Assembly: GCA_002423425.1 (NCBI GenBank)
Contig: DIWC01000014.1
Span: 1-64,000 of the forward strand
Direction of reading: 5' to 3'
DNA length: 64,000 nucleotides
DNA from: Peptococcaceae bacterium UBA6116
GTDB lineage: Bacteria > Bacillota > Desulfitobacteriia > Desulfitobacteriales > Syntrophobotulaceae
Part shown: positions 16,767-25,119 of the stretch, piece after piece
Numbering within the stretch: the stretch's first letter is position 1
Layout: the number at the start of each line of letters is the position of its first letter
Program-made: the position numbers and the translations under genes
Notes under the pieces: model-generated
Told to the model about the DNA's origin: nothing
Seen by the model: only the letters and a program-made list of their open reading frames with translations
Databases searched by the model: none

Positions 16767-17204
16767 ATGTTTGGGAAAAAAGAAAATGAGGTAAAACCAA
16801 TAACCAGAATCATGAGCAACAGCCCAAATGTTACCTTTATGGCCGAGGACTGCGAAATTAAAGGTTCTTTTTTAGCAAAAGGGAATGCAAGAATTGATGG
16901 CCGGGTAGAGGGAACGATCAGTGTTGCCGGCGATCTGGCCATCGGCTCAACCGCAGTGCTTAAGGCTAATATTGATGCGCAAACCATCTGCCTTGCCGGT
17001 GAAGTCCGGGGTAATGTCAGAGCAAATGAATTGCTTGAATTAAGCTCAACCGCACGTCTTTACGGTGACATTAATACCAAAGAGCTTAAAATCGACCAAG
17101 GTGCTCACTTCGTTGGAACAAGTACTTACGATGAGTCGATAAACGCAAACAGCAACTTATATTCTGGTTCGTTTTCCAATGAAACGGGCAATACCGAAGA
17201 TTAG
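16767..17204 (+). CDS. bactofilin (polymer-forming cytoskeletal protein)
   Basis: The 145-residue protein has a central right-handed beta-helix (about 25-115) made of repeats such as DCEIKGSFLAKGNARIDGRVEG and AQTICLAGEVRGNVRANELLEL, with disordered polar tails. Bactofilins polymerise without nucleotide and localise cell-wall enzymes. AAGGAGCAA precedes the ATG, and only three bases separate it from the M23 peptidase, so they are one operon. A second bactofilin is encoded at 37733-38173. Confidence 0.93.
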   Translation: MFGKKENEVKPITRIMSNSPNVTFMAEDCEIKGSFLAKGNARIDGRVEGTISVAGDLAIGSTAVLKANIDAQTICLAGEVRGNVRANELLELSSTARLYGDINTKELKIDQGAHFVGTSTYDESINANSNLYSGSFSNETGNTED

Positions 17205-17235
17205 TATTTATTATTATAAAATAATATCTTAAAAC

Positions 17236-17278
17236 AAAGAGGACGTAACGAAACTTAGTTTTTCGCAGCTTCCTCTTT
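17236..17278 (+). terminator. long hairpin after the bactofilin gene
   Basis: AAAGAGGA (17236-17243) pairs with TCCTCTTT (17271-17278), with an inner CGAAA/TTTCG stem. It lies 32 bases after the stop. The T-run is short, so termination efficiency is uncertain. Confidence 0.55.
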
Positions 17279-17314
17279 AACTTATTACTAAAAAATTTTT
17301 CTTTCAAGAAATTT

Positions 17315-17413
17315 TTATCCTATGCTTACTGCCATCTTCCTCATATTATGGGCGATACAATGCAAACCCCACTCTAATCTTGCAGGCAAACTCTTTTTGC
17401 TATTAGCTGCGTT
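17315..17413 (-). pseudogene. C-terminal remnant of an IS1182-like transposase
   Basis: The minus strand reads NAANSKKSLPARLEWG, then LHCIAHNMRKM and a stop, the conserved end of IS1182-type DDE transposases (LEWGLHCIAHN). No N-terminal part is present. The fragment lies between the bactofilin and cysteine desulfurase genes. A separate IS1182-like remnant lies at 31277-31676. Confidence 0.6.
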
Positions 17414-17472
17414 CCTATGATAAAATATCAGGCAAAAGTATAAATATAAAGTAAAGCTAAGGGGAGACTTAT

Positions 17473-18615
17473 TTGCTTTATTTTGACAATGCTGGGACCT
17501 CCTGGCCTAAACCCGAAGTCGTTTACCAAACACAGGATCGCGTTTCCCGTCAAGGAGGCAACCCTGGTCGCGGAGTAAATCAGGCCTCATTACAGGCAAG
17601 CAGATTACTCTTTCAAACAAGAGAAGCCCTTGGCCAACTGTTTGGTATTACTCACCTTGAAAGAATAATTTTCACCCAAAATATTACGGAATCGATCAAT
17701 GTCGGGCTTCAAGGATTGCTTTATCCGGGCGACCATATTTTAATCAGCTCTGTCGAACACAATGCAGTCGTCCGCCCACTTGAGTATCTCAAAGAAAAAG
17801 GTATCTCCTATTCCGTTATACCTTGCAACCCTCGTGGGGAATTGGACCCTGCGACACTTGGATTCTATTTCCGTCCCAATACCAGACTGCTTTGCTGCAC
17901 GCATGCTTCTAATGTTTTAGGAAGCATTTTACCTTTAAATGAGCTTGGGCTAATCGCAAAACAGCATAACTGTATATTCATGGTCGATACCGCTCAAACA
18001 GCGGGAGTTCTTCCTTTAGATGTAGAAGAACAGCAAATAGACTTTTTAGCTTTTACCGGTCATAAAAGTCTGATGGGCCCCCAGGGAGTAGGCGGCTTTT
18101 ATCTTAAACAGGGAATTAATTTGCGTCCGCTTATTTATGGAGGAACCGGAGTCCATTCTCTTGATCTCAGACAGCCCGCCATCTGGCCGGAGGGAATGGA
18201 AAGCGGTACGCGCAATGTTCCGGCAATCTCCGCTTTAGGCACCGGCGTGGAATATATCCTGCAACAAGGACTGGAAAAAATCCGCCAACATGAGATCGCG
18301 TTGATGTCAGTTCTTTTGGAAGGATTAAAAAATCTTCCCGGAGTACGAATTCTCGGCCCTGAAGATCCTGCCTCCCGTGTAGGTCTTGTATCGTGTATTT
18401 TTGAGGAATACACTCCGGAGGAAATATCTTTTGAGCTCGACCAAAGCTATAATATCATTACCCGGGCCGGTCTCCACTGCGCTCCTTTAGCTCATAGAAC
18501 GGCCGGCACCATTGAAAGAGGGGCTCTTCGCTTCAGTTTAAGTTATTTTCAAACTGAGTCCGACATTCACGCCTTATTGTCTGCCTTAAAAACAATTCTC
18601 GGAGGGACAGCCTAG
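17473..18615 (+). CDS. cysteine desulfurase family protein (class V aminotransferase)
   Basis: This PLP enzyme removes sulfur (or selenium) from cysteine and transfers it as persulfide. The PLP lysine is in AFTGHKSLMGPQG, and a cysteine in AGLHCAPLAH fits the active-site loop. The protein belongs to the subfamily that begins LYFDNAGTSWPKP and has 380 residues. The start is TTG 17473 with AAGGGGA upstream. The stop overlaps the next start by one base. Clustering with DUF3343 and a YedF-like protein suggests a role in selenium or sulfur trafficking rather than general Fe-S assembly. Confidence 0.92.
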   Translation: MLYFDNAGTSWPKPEVVYQTQDRVSRQGGNPGRGVNQASLQASRLLFQTREALGQLFGITHLERIIFTQNITESINVGLQGLLYPGDHILISSVEHNAVVRPLEYLKEKGISYSVIPCNPRGELDPATLGFYFRPNTRLLCCTHASNVLGSILPLNELGLIAKQHNCIFMVDTAQTAGVLPLDVEEQQIDFLAFTGHKSLMGPQGVGGFYLKQGINLRPLIYGGTGVHSLDLRQPAIWPEGMESGTRNVPAISALGTGVEYILQQGLEKIRQHEIALMSVLLEGLKNLPGVRILGPEDPASRVGLVSCIFEEYTPEEISFELDQSYNIITRAGLHCAPLAHRTAGTIERGALRFSLSYFQTESDIHALLSALKTILGGTA

Positions 18616-18845
18616 TGAAAAAAGTCGAACGTGTTGTCTTAGTTTTTGCTTCTGTTCATTCTGCTATGAAAGCAGAGAAATATCTTAAATCGGCACAATG
18701 GCCATTTTGGTTAATTCCATTACCTCCTGCCATCAATGATGGCTGTGGTCTGGGAATTCAGATTGTTCCTGCTGATCAGCATGAAGTTGAAATATTTTTA
18801 AAACAATTTGAGATTGTCCCTGTAAAATCGGTAACTATGAAGTAA
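18615..18845 (+). CDS. DUF3343 family putative Se/S carrier
   Basis: The 76-residue protein has the DUF3343 pattern: a beta strand VVLVFASVHSAMKAEKYLK, then WLIPLPPAINDGCGLGIQI, with the conserved cysteine near residue 44. The family occurs beside selenium and sulfur genes and is thought to carry Se or S on that cysteine. It starts at GTG 18615, overlapping the stop of the desulfurase by one base, with GGAGG ten bases upstream. The chemistry is inference from the family. Confidence 0.88.
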   Translation: MKKVERVVLVFASVHSAMKAEKYLKSAQWPFWLIPLPPAINDGCGLGIQIVPADQHEVEIFLKQFEIVPVKSVTMK

Positions 18846-18864
18846 GAAAGAGGAGAAAAAATAC

Positions 18865-19203
18865 ATGGATTATATTTTATTAGTTACGAGTAAAGAATTA
18901 GGCAAAGGTGACGAAATTCTGGGAGAGAAATTAATGTATTCATATTTCTATAGTCTAAGCGAAGGAGATACTCTTCCCTCCCACATTCTATTTCTTAATC
19001 AAGGAGTAAAACTGAACACCGAGGATTCCCCTATTATTTCTATATTGCAAAGTCTGGCTGACAAAGGTGTCACCATTTACACCTGCGGGCTTTGCCTGGA
19101 CTATTATCACCTAAATGACCAAGTCAAAGTCGGAGAAATCGGCAATATGTATCTCAACATGGAAATTATGGCTCAAACCCAAAAGGTTATTACCTTAGGT
19201 TAA
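18865..19203 (+). CDS. DsrE/YedF-like sulfurtransferase domain protein
   Basis: The 112-residue protein matches the C-terminal DsrE-like half of YedF: LLVTSKELGKGDEILGEKLM, a middle region ILFLNQGVKL, and the cysteine motif VTIYTCGLCLDYYHL. The N-terminal TusA domain of full YedF is absent. It is the third gene after cysteine desulfurase and DUF3343, so it probably accepts sulfur or selenium in the same relay. AAAGAGGAG stands upstream of the ATG. Confidence 0.88.
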   Translation: MDYILLVTSKELGKGDEILGEKLMYSYFYSLSEGDTLPSHILFLNQGVKLNTEDSPIISILQSLADKGVTIYTCGLCLDYYHLNDQVKVGEIGNMYLNMEIMAQTQKVITLG

Positions 19204-19213
19204 TCTACCCAGT

Positions 19214-19243
19214 AAAAACAAAGAACCTCTCATCTGAGAGGTT
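19214..19243 (-). terminator. intrinsic terminator of the large ncRNA
   Basis: On the minus strand AACCTCTC (19243-19236) pairs with GAGAGGTT (19231-19224) across a four-base loop, followed by CTTTGTTTTT. The plus-strand side lacks a T-run, so it belongs to a minus-strand transcript. Confidence 0.8.
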
Positions 19244-19884
19244 GAATTTCCTTAGACTTAGGATATCAAAAAGTAAATGTTGCAGCTTAGGTCAAGTAGG
19301 TTTTCCCACCAGGATCCTTTTGGTTTCCCGCAAGGCGGTTTCCCCTTCCTCCCGGTCCGACGTGTTACCACTTTCAGCACTTGATCGCCACTTAGTCCGC
19401 ACTTCAATCCTTTTTGATAAAACGTCCTAGAAGTTTTCCTTTACACTCCCGGTTGTCCTAGCCTCTTTTGCAGAAAAGAATTTCCGGCAGGCAGATCAAT
19501 GTTTGCCAACATTCATTTACCATCTTGGGCCTTCCCAACTTCTCCACCTCAAGGCAGGCTACACTGCACTAAGTTCCTTCCTAATGCAGGTTCATCCCCA
19601 AGCCGTAACTTTTCTCAAGCCACGAACCCAGGCCTCCACGGACGAAGGGTAGCGCCCGCATGCCGTTGCAGATCCCCCTAAGTCCTTAACTCCCAGCAGT
19701 AGCCCATGACTGGGCGTCCCAAGCCACCACCAGGAACTTCATCGGTATGCCCTTAGCGGATTCTTAGGCCCGCCCTCGAACGACCGTTTTGTGCACTAGA
19801 ATAACGTTCCATACCTAAAGGAAACTCCTTTTTTTCCTTAGAAACTAATAGCTTTGTTATAACTATTTTATATATATTAGTTAT
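19214..19884 (-). ncRNA. large structured noncoding RNA, OLE RNA candidate
   Basis: About 600-670 bases with no plausible protein frame, GC-richer than nearby spacers and full of G/A-rich loops. It has a promoter upstream (19891-19919) and a terminator at 19214-19243. Visible stems include GGTATG/CATACC, CCCAG/CTGGG, CTGCAT/GTGCAG, GCCTT/AAGGC and AATGTT/AACATT. Length, independent transcription and host group fit OLE RNA (ornate large extremophilic RNA, about 610 bases in Clostridia and extremophilic Bacilli). I recognised no RNase P (no GAGGAAAGTCC), tmRNA, SRP or group II intron signature. OLE identity is inference. No OapA-like gene is adjacent. Confidence 0.7.
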
Positions 19885-19890
19885 GCTCTA

Positions 19891-19919
19891 ATTTTAGACT
19901 TCTCCGTTATTGTTTGCAA
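19891..19919 (-). promoter_or_regulatory. promoter of the large ncRNA
   Basis: On the minus strand TTGCAA (19919-19914) and TAAAAT (19896-19891) are separated by 17 bases, a good housekeeping-sigma arrangement. It points into the ncRNA region, with a start expected near 19884. Confidence 0.6.
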
Positions 19920-20065
19920 AAGCTAAACTTACCATACAGAACCAGCATTAGAGAACATACTCTTAATAAGACACTAAAACTATTGTCAAACATTTTAGAT
20001 AATCTTTTTTAAACTTAATTAGCCTAAAAAAACAAAAAAAAAAATTAATACTTTTTAACTTATAG

Positions 20066-21313
20066 TTATTCCTGCCAGGCGGCAAGATACTTTTTCTGTT
20101 CTAAAGTTAACGTGTCAATATTTAATCCTAAAGAATTTAGTTTCATAAATGCAACTTTGTAATCTATTTCTTCCGGTACATTATGGACTTTATGGTCTAA
20201 ATCCGGATTTTTTACCAGATAATCCAAGGCTAATGCTTGCAGAGCGAAAGACATATCCATGACTTCTGCCGGATGACCGTCACCTGCCGCAAGGTTAACG
20301 AGCCTTCCTTCAGCCAGTAAATAAATCCGTCTGCCGTCTTGAAGTACAAATTCCTCTATATTAGCCCTGACTAATTTTTTGGAAACACTTAACTCTGTCA
20401 AATCAGGTTTACTGATCTCTACGTCAAAATGTCCCGCATTAGCCAGAATGGCTCCATTTTTCATTAAAATCATATGCTCTTTACGTATTACATCTTTATT
20501 GCCCGTTACAGTTATAAAATAGTCAGCATTTGGAGCCGCTTCCCGCAAAGGTTTGACTTCATGTCCATCCATCCAGGCCTCATTCGCTTTGACAGGATCG
20601 ATTTCACAAATAATTACTTTTGCTCCAAGACCCCGGGATCGTAATGCCACGCCCTTGCCACACCAGCCATAGCCGACAATACATACGGTTTTGCCGGCTA
20701 CTACTAAGTTTGTTGTCCTCAAGATCGCATCCCACACCGACTGTCCTGTACCATATCTATTATCAAAAAGATATTTACTGCGCGCATCATTAACCGCTAT
20801 CATCGGGAAACGAAGTTGCCCTTCCTTTGCCATAGCTTTTAAGCGGAGAATGCCGGTAGTAGTTTCCTCAGCGCCGCCTTTTACTTTTGCCAAAAGTTCC
20901 CGTCTGGTGGTGTGAATAGTAGAAACCAAGTCTCCGCCATCATCAATGATGAAATCCGGTTCAAAATCCAGTGCCTTGTGAATGTGTTCTTTATATTCCT
21001 CTTCAGTAGCGCCGTACCAAGCGTGGGCTCTAATACCATTTTCCACCAAGGCAGCTACTACGTCATCCTGCGTAGACAGCGGATTACTGGCAACAACGGC
21101 TACTTCTCCCCCACCGGCTTGAATTGTTAAGGCTAAATAAGCTGTTTTGGCTTCGAGGTGAAGACAAAGTACTATCTTTTTTCCCAAAAACGGTTTTCCC
21201 TTAGCAAATTCTTTATTTAAGGAATTTAGAACGGGCATAAACTGGCGAACCCAATCTATTTTCCGTTGCCCGCCGGCAGCAAGTTTAATATCTCTGATCG
21301 TAGACTCCGACAT
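20066..21313 (-). CDS. ahcY: adenosylhomocysteinase
   Basis: This NAD-dependent enzyme splits S-adenosylhomocysteine to adenosine and homocysteine, closing the methylation cycle. The substrate domain has SNPLSTQDDVVAAL and NDARSKYLFDNRYGTG. The Rossmann domain has GYGWCGKGVALRSRG, and the C-terminal AAGDGHPAEVMDMSF closes the site. I chose ATG 21313 because GGAGGTG lies just upstream. A longer frame adds 12 residues without support. The 415-residue form lacks the insertion seen in proteobacterial enzymes. It is monocistronic, upstream of the large ncRNA on the same strand. Confidence 0.96.
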   Translation of the reverse strand: MSESTIRDIKLAAGGQRKIDWVRQFMPVLNSLNKEFAKGKPFLGKKIVLCLHLEAKTAYLALTIQAGGGEVAVVASNPLSTQDDVVAALVENGIRAHAWYGATEEEYKEHIHKALDFEPDFIIDDGGDLVSTIHTTRRELLAKVKGGAEETTTGILRLKAMAKEGQLRFPMIAVNDARSKYLFDNRYGTGQSVWDAILRTTNLVVAGKTVCIVGYGWCGKGVALRSRGLGAKVIICEIDPVKANEAWMDGHEVKPLREAAPNADYFITVTGNKDVIRKEHMILMKNGAILANAGHFDVEISKPDLTELSVSKKLVRANIEEFVLQDGRRIYLLAEGRLVNLAAGDGHPAEVMDMSFALQALALDYLVKNPDLDHKVHNVPEEIDYKVAFMKLNSLGLNIDTLTLEQKKYLAAWQE

Positions 21314-21482
21314 GATACACCTCCACCGATTATACAAAATCAGGCCCATTATTAAGAACCTGCTTCTATTATACGCAAATTTTCCAGATATTCTATTAAT
21401 CTGCCTTTTTTACAATCTGGGACATTAGTTTCCGGGCTATTTGATCAAAATCAACAAAAGATATTTGTGCAAATAACGATAG

Positions 21483-23282
21483 TTACTTGACGACGATGGC
21501 CTCTAGTTCATCCAGAAGCTCTGAAAATACCCTCAGGGTCTGACGGACAGGCTCAGGTCTTTCCATATCTACTCCAGCCTTACGCAACAGTTCGATAGGA
21601 TAATCCGAACCGCCTCCTGCTAAAAAGTCCAAATATCTTTTTACAGCAGGCTGCCCTTCGTTAATGATCTGCTGAGCAAGAGCTGTTGCCGCCGAAAAAC
21701 CTGTAGCATATTTATAAACATAAAAACCATTATAAAAATGTGGGATTCTCGCCCATTCAATATCGATCTGCTCATCGACGACTACATCAGAACCGAAATA
21801 TTTTAGATTTAAGTCCCTGTAGATATTGGAAAGATATTCTGCTGTCAGGGATTCGTTTTTCTCTACAGCGGCGTGAATCTCTTTTTCAAATTCGGCAAAC
21901 ATTGTTTGCCTGAATACCGTTCCTCGGAATTGCTCAAGATAATGGTTCAGAAGATAAGCCTTCATTTTATCATCGCTGGTCGTATTGATCAGGTATCTCA
22001 TTACCAGCGATTCATTCAAGGTGGAAGCAACCTCAGCCACGAAAATCTTATATCCCGCATAAAGATGAACCTGGTTTTTATTGGAGAAATAACTGTGCAG
22101 GGCATGCCCCATCTCATGAGCCAAAGTGAAAAGTGAATCAAGTGTATTTTGATGGTTCAGCAAAACATAGGGGTGCGAACTGTAAGTACCCCAAGAATAG
22201 GCTCCGCTTGTTTTGCCTTCGTTTTCATAAATATCTATCCAACCGGAATTATAACCTTCATCTAAAACCTTTAGATATTCCTCCCCGAGCGGTTTTAATC
22301 CATCTCTAACTTTTAACTTTGCCTCTTCATACGAGATGTTGGTGTCCATTTCAGGCACAAACGGCACATAGATATCATACATATGAAGTTCATCCACTCC
22401 GAGTACTTTTTTTCGCAGCTGGATGTAACGTTGAAACTCCGGTAAAAAATCATGTACGGACTCAATAAGGGAGTTATAAACCGACACCGGGACCTTGTCA
22501 TCGTCCAAAGCTCCTTCAATCGCAGAACTATAGTGCCTGGCCCTGGTAAAAAAAACATCGGCTTTGATGTTGGCGTTAAGCATTGCCGCCCAGGAATTGA
22601 TTTGTTTGCCGTAAGCCGCATATAGGGTGGTAAAAGCATCTCCTCTAACCGTGCGGTCTTTGCTCTCCATATATTTAATGAAATTGCCTTTGGTCAGTTC
22701 AACTTCCTGCCCGTCTTCATCTTTAATATTGCCAATCTTGAGGTCGGCATCATTAGCCATACTGAAGATCGTGCTTGGCGCAGCAGCAAGTTCGCTTGCT
22801 TCGGCCAAAAGTTTTTCTTCCGCAGGGGAAAGGACATGTTCTTTTTGCCGTAAGATGTTTTCCAAAAAATGATCATAGATATCCATGCGTGGATCCTTGC
22901 GCAGCTGGTCAAACCTATCTGCCGGAATAGCCAGAATCTCGGGAACAATAAAAGACAAAGCACTTCCGGCCTGAACAGAAAGCATACTCGCCCTGTCCGT
23001 CATTCCCTGGTAAAGCGCAATCTTGTTATTTTCATCTCTTCTCATCCTGGCATAAGTAAATAAATCTTCAAGGTAGAGACCAAGTTTATCCGCCCATTTC
23101 ATACATTCTATAAACAAATCCGTACTTTTAGCCAGATTGCCGTTAAATCGCTCTGCCAGACTAATATGCTTTTCCGTTTCCTTCAAAAGTTTTTCCCACT
23201 CTTCATCCGAGGCGAAAATATCTTCCAGTTTCCATTTATCTTCCTGCGGGATTTCCTCTCTCAGACGTAAGGTCTTAGCCAA
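21483..23282 (-). CDS. pepF: oligoendopeptidase F
   Basis: This cytoplasmic zinc peptidase of family M3B degrades peptides of about 7-20 residues. The zinc motif HEMGH is at residues 389-393, and a downstream glutamate in FVAEVASTLNE completes the site. The 599-residue length is typical. I chose TTG 23282 because GGGAGG lies seven bases upstream. The longer frame to 23330 has no ribosome site and a hydrophobic N-terminus unlike the family. The 330 bases upstream hold an RNA-like segment rather than a gene. Confidence 0.95.
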   Translation of the reverse strand: MAKTLRLREEIPQEDKWKLEDIFASDEEWEKLLKETEKHISLAERFNGNLAKSTDLFIECMKWADKLGLYLEDLFTYARMRRDENNKIALYQGMTDRASMLSVQAGSALSFIVPEILAIPADRFDQLRKDPRMDIYDHFLENILRQKEHVLSPAEEKLLAEASELAAAPSTIFSMANDADLKIGNIKDEDGQEVELTKGNFIKYMESKDRTVRGDAFTTLYAAYGKQINSWAAMLNANIKADVFFTRARHYSSAIEGALDDDKVPVSVYNSLIESVHDFLPEFQRYIQLRKKVLGVDELHMYDIYVPFVPEMDTNISYEEAKLKVRDGLKPLGEEYLKVLDEGYNSGWIDIYENEGKTSGAYSWGTYSSHPYVLLNHQNTLDSLFTLAHEMGHALHSYFSNKNQVHLYAGYKIFVAEVASTLNESLVMRYLINTTSDDKMKAYLLNHYLEQFRGTVFRQTMFAEFEKEIHAAVEKNESLTAEYLSNIYRDLNLKYFGSDVVVDEQIDIEWARIPHFYNGFYVYKYATGFSAATALAQQIINEGQPAVKRYLDFLAGGGSDYPIELLRKAGVDMERPEPVRQTLRVFSELLDELEAIVVK

Positions 23283-23369
23283 AACAATTCCTCCCAACGT
23301 ATATCTTACTTGAATTATTATACACAGCACTTTGAAAGAATACTAATTGTGCAAGAGAAAATATGTAAA

Positions 23370-23560
23370 AATCATTGCCCGCTCACCCCGCGCCAGATCT
23401 GTTCGCTTGTTAATCCAGCTACAGTGCCAAACCTTAGGGTAATACCTGTAGTCACCGCTCCTTGCCATCCATGGCACCGTCAACCAACGGCACTGCTTGA
23501 CGCTGTCTTAACTACACTCTCGACGATCTTCTGCTATAAAGGTTCGCTAAGCCATGATTT
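23370..23560. ncRNA. candidate structured RNA of unknown family (strand unresolved)
   Basis: This GC-rich, gene-free segment separates pepF from the CYTH gene. Nested stems form a rod: AAACCTT (about 23434-23440) with AAGGTT (23538-23543), GTAGT with ACTAC, and a distal hairpin GCACcGTCAA/TTGACgCTGT. Large internal loops separate them, giving a length and layout like 6S RNA. T-runs follow on both sides, so the strand cannot be decided by eye. No consensus of a known riboswitch was recognised. Confidence 0.4.
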
Positions 23561-23615
23561 TTAATATTTTCTGAGTGGGTAGATTAGTAAGGCTTTCTGC
23601 AATGCTAACTGCGTT

Positions 23616-24092
23616 TTAGGGCCACCGTGAAAAGGGTTTTCGTCCCAGATTGATGTTGGAGTAACGATGATCCGCTGTTACTTCGTTCCTCCCGTCTACC
23701 CAGTCCGGGAATTGAATGGGGTAGTCCTCCCGCGGCAATTCAATATCTACCGTTATCAGACCCTTGTTTTCTCCTTCATAGACATCAATCTCCCAGACTA
23801 GGCCTTGTTTATCCTCGAGTTTATGTCTGACCTTAATAATTGGCGGGCTGACAGCAAGCTCTTGGAGCTTGTTTATCTCTTCTTCAGTAATTCTCTTACC
23901 TGGTGTTTCCAGCTCGAAGCGCCTGCCTTCACTATAGTATTCTTTCACCGTTAGCACCATAATCTTACCGGTGATCCTGAACCTAACTGAAGGCTTCTCC
24001 GAAAGGTATCCCTGGATCATCCTCTCCCCTCCCTTTAATTCAGGCAGGAAGCTATTTTGAACCAGAAATTTTCGTTCAATTTCCAGAGCCAA
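23616..24092 (-). CDS. CYTH domain protein
   Basis: This probable triphosphate-tunnel enzyme acts on a linear triphosphate such as inorganic triphosphate, thiamine triphosphate or ATP. The signature EIERK (ExExK) is at the N-terminus, with later basic and acidic strand residues (VRFRITG, VKEYYSEGRRFELE, WEIDVYEG). It is about 158 residues. I chose TTG 24092, giving MALEIERKFLV, with GGAG at proper spacing. A GTG nine bases earlier sits too close to the same site. It lies 15 bases after the CorA-like gene, probably in one operon. Confidence 0.9.
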   Translation of the reverse strand: MALEIERKFLVQNSFLPELKGGERMIQGYLSEKPSVRFRITGKIMVLTVKEYYSEGRRFELETPGKRITEEEINKLQELAVSPPIIKVRHKLEDKQGLVWEIDVYEGENKGLITVDIELPREDYPIQFPDWVDGRNEVTADHRYSNINLGRKPFSRWP

Positions 24093-24107
24093 ACCGATCA
24101 CTCCAAT

Positions 24108-24914
24108 TTATAACCAGTTCTTTTTTTTTAATACCAGAAATATAACTGAGACAATAATGAATAATGATAGATACAGGATATCCATTCCATAATAATTGTG
24201 AATCAATGGCATGCGTTCGAAATTCATTCCAAAAAAGCTGGTAAGTATATTTATAGGCAAGAATATCGTAGCCAATATAGTTAAAAGCTTCATAATGTCG
24301 TTGGCTTTATTATCCATAGAAGCTTGGTAAGCTTCTCTCATGTTTTCCATTAGTTCCACAAGATTCCTTGAATCATCCAGATTACTCTGCATATTTATGA
24401 TTAACTCATCCCATAAAGGCATTTTTTGTTTATTACGGATAAATATTGGAAAATAGTTATTTAATTGTTTCTTTAATCTGATCGTATCTCGGTGTAATCT
24501 AATAATCTCGGCTTGTTGAGACTTTTTGGGGTTTTTTAAGATCTCAGCTTCAAACTTATTCATAAAAGATTCTAAGCTTCCGATTTGCCTTTGAATAATA
24601 TCCAATAGTTCAAACCCAATAAGGCATAAGACGTCATGCGAAGTCTTAATTAGTTTGTTGAGCTTCCAATTTTCAATATTATGTTCTAAATTACTGTTTG
24701 TATGATAGCAAAACAGATCATTTCCTAACAAGATCTTGATTTGGGAGTGATTACCTTTAAGACTAATGAATTGTAAAGAATCATTCATCTGTTTGGAAAA
24801 GGTCTTCTCTATTGTGTTCAAATGTTTAAAGTTTGATTCTTCCGCCCCTGAGAGTAAACTGAGGTTGGCTTTCACTTCCTCCCAGGAATCAAAATTCAAT
24901 GTTTTAATTTCCAT
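24108..24914 (-). CDS. CorA-like divalent cation transporter
   Basis: The 268-residue protein has a cytosolic alpha/beta and helical N-terminal part, a long stalk helix, and two C-terminal membrane helices. The first ends in the signature GMN (TSFFGMNFERMP). It likely forms a pentameric Mg2+/Co2+/Ni2+ channel. It is shorter than CorA of E. coli (316), mainly at the N-terminus. ATG 24914 has GGGGAGA upstream. It may be translated with the CYTH gene downstream. Confidence 0.88.
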   Translation of the reverse strand: MEIKTLNFDSWEEVKANLSLLSGAEESNFKHLNTIEKTFSKQMNDSLQFISLKGNHSQIKILLGNDLFCYHTNSNLEHNIENWKLNKLIKTSHDVLCLIGFELLDIIQRQIGSLESFMNKFEAEILKNPKKSQQAEIIRLHRDTIRLKKQLNNYFPIFIRNKQKMPLWDELIINMQSNLDDSRNLVELMENMREAYQASMDNKANDIMKLLTILATIFLPINILTSFFGMNFERMPLIHNYYGMDILYLSLFIIVSVIFLVLKKKNWL

Positions 24915-24985
24915 AAATTCTCCCCGCAAACCATATTCTTAGGTTGGTTTATTATTCAGGTATGTCCATTTCTTCCAAATATGCG

Positions 24986-25016
24986 AAACAGGCAGCGTAC
25001 GTTCCACTGCCTGTTT
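24986..25016 (-). terminator. 10-bp hairpin between thrC and the CorA gene
   Basis: AAACAGGCAG (24986-24995) pairs perfectly with CTGCCTGTTT (25007-25016). The T-run on the minus strand is short. It may terminate thrC or be a leader structure of the CorA operon. Confidence 0.55.
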
Positions 25017-25119
25017 CAGCCACCTCGTCCACCTTTTTCCCCAGGAAGGTTCCCCATCCTTCCAATTCACTATTCTACTTGATACATTTTCCAAATGTCA
25101 AGGTAATAATCCTAAGAAC

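Noticed and set aside
19242..19681. plus-strand frames of about 60 codons
   Set aside because: They lie opposite the large RNA, lack ribosome sites and look like translated structured RNA.
19214..19884. RNase P RNA, tmRNA, SRP RNA or group II intron as identity of the large RNA
   Set aside because: The RNase P core GAGGAAAGTCC, the tmRNA tRNA-like end, the SRP GGAAGGAAGCA loop and intron domain V were not found.
24930..25119. Mg2+ (M-box) or NiCo riboswitch before the CorA gene
   Set aside because: Only simple hairpins are present and neither consensus could be matched.
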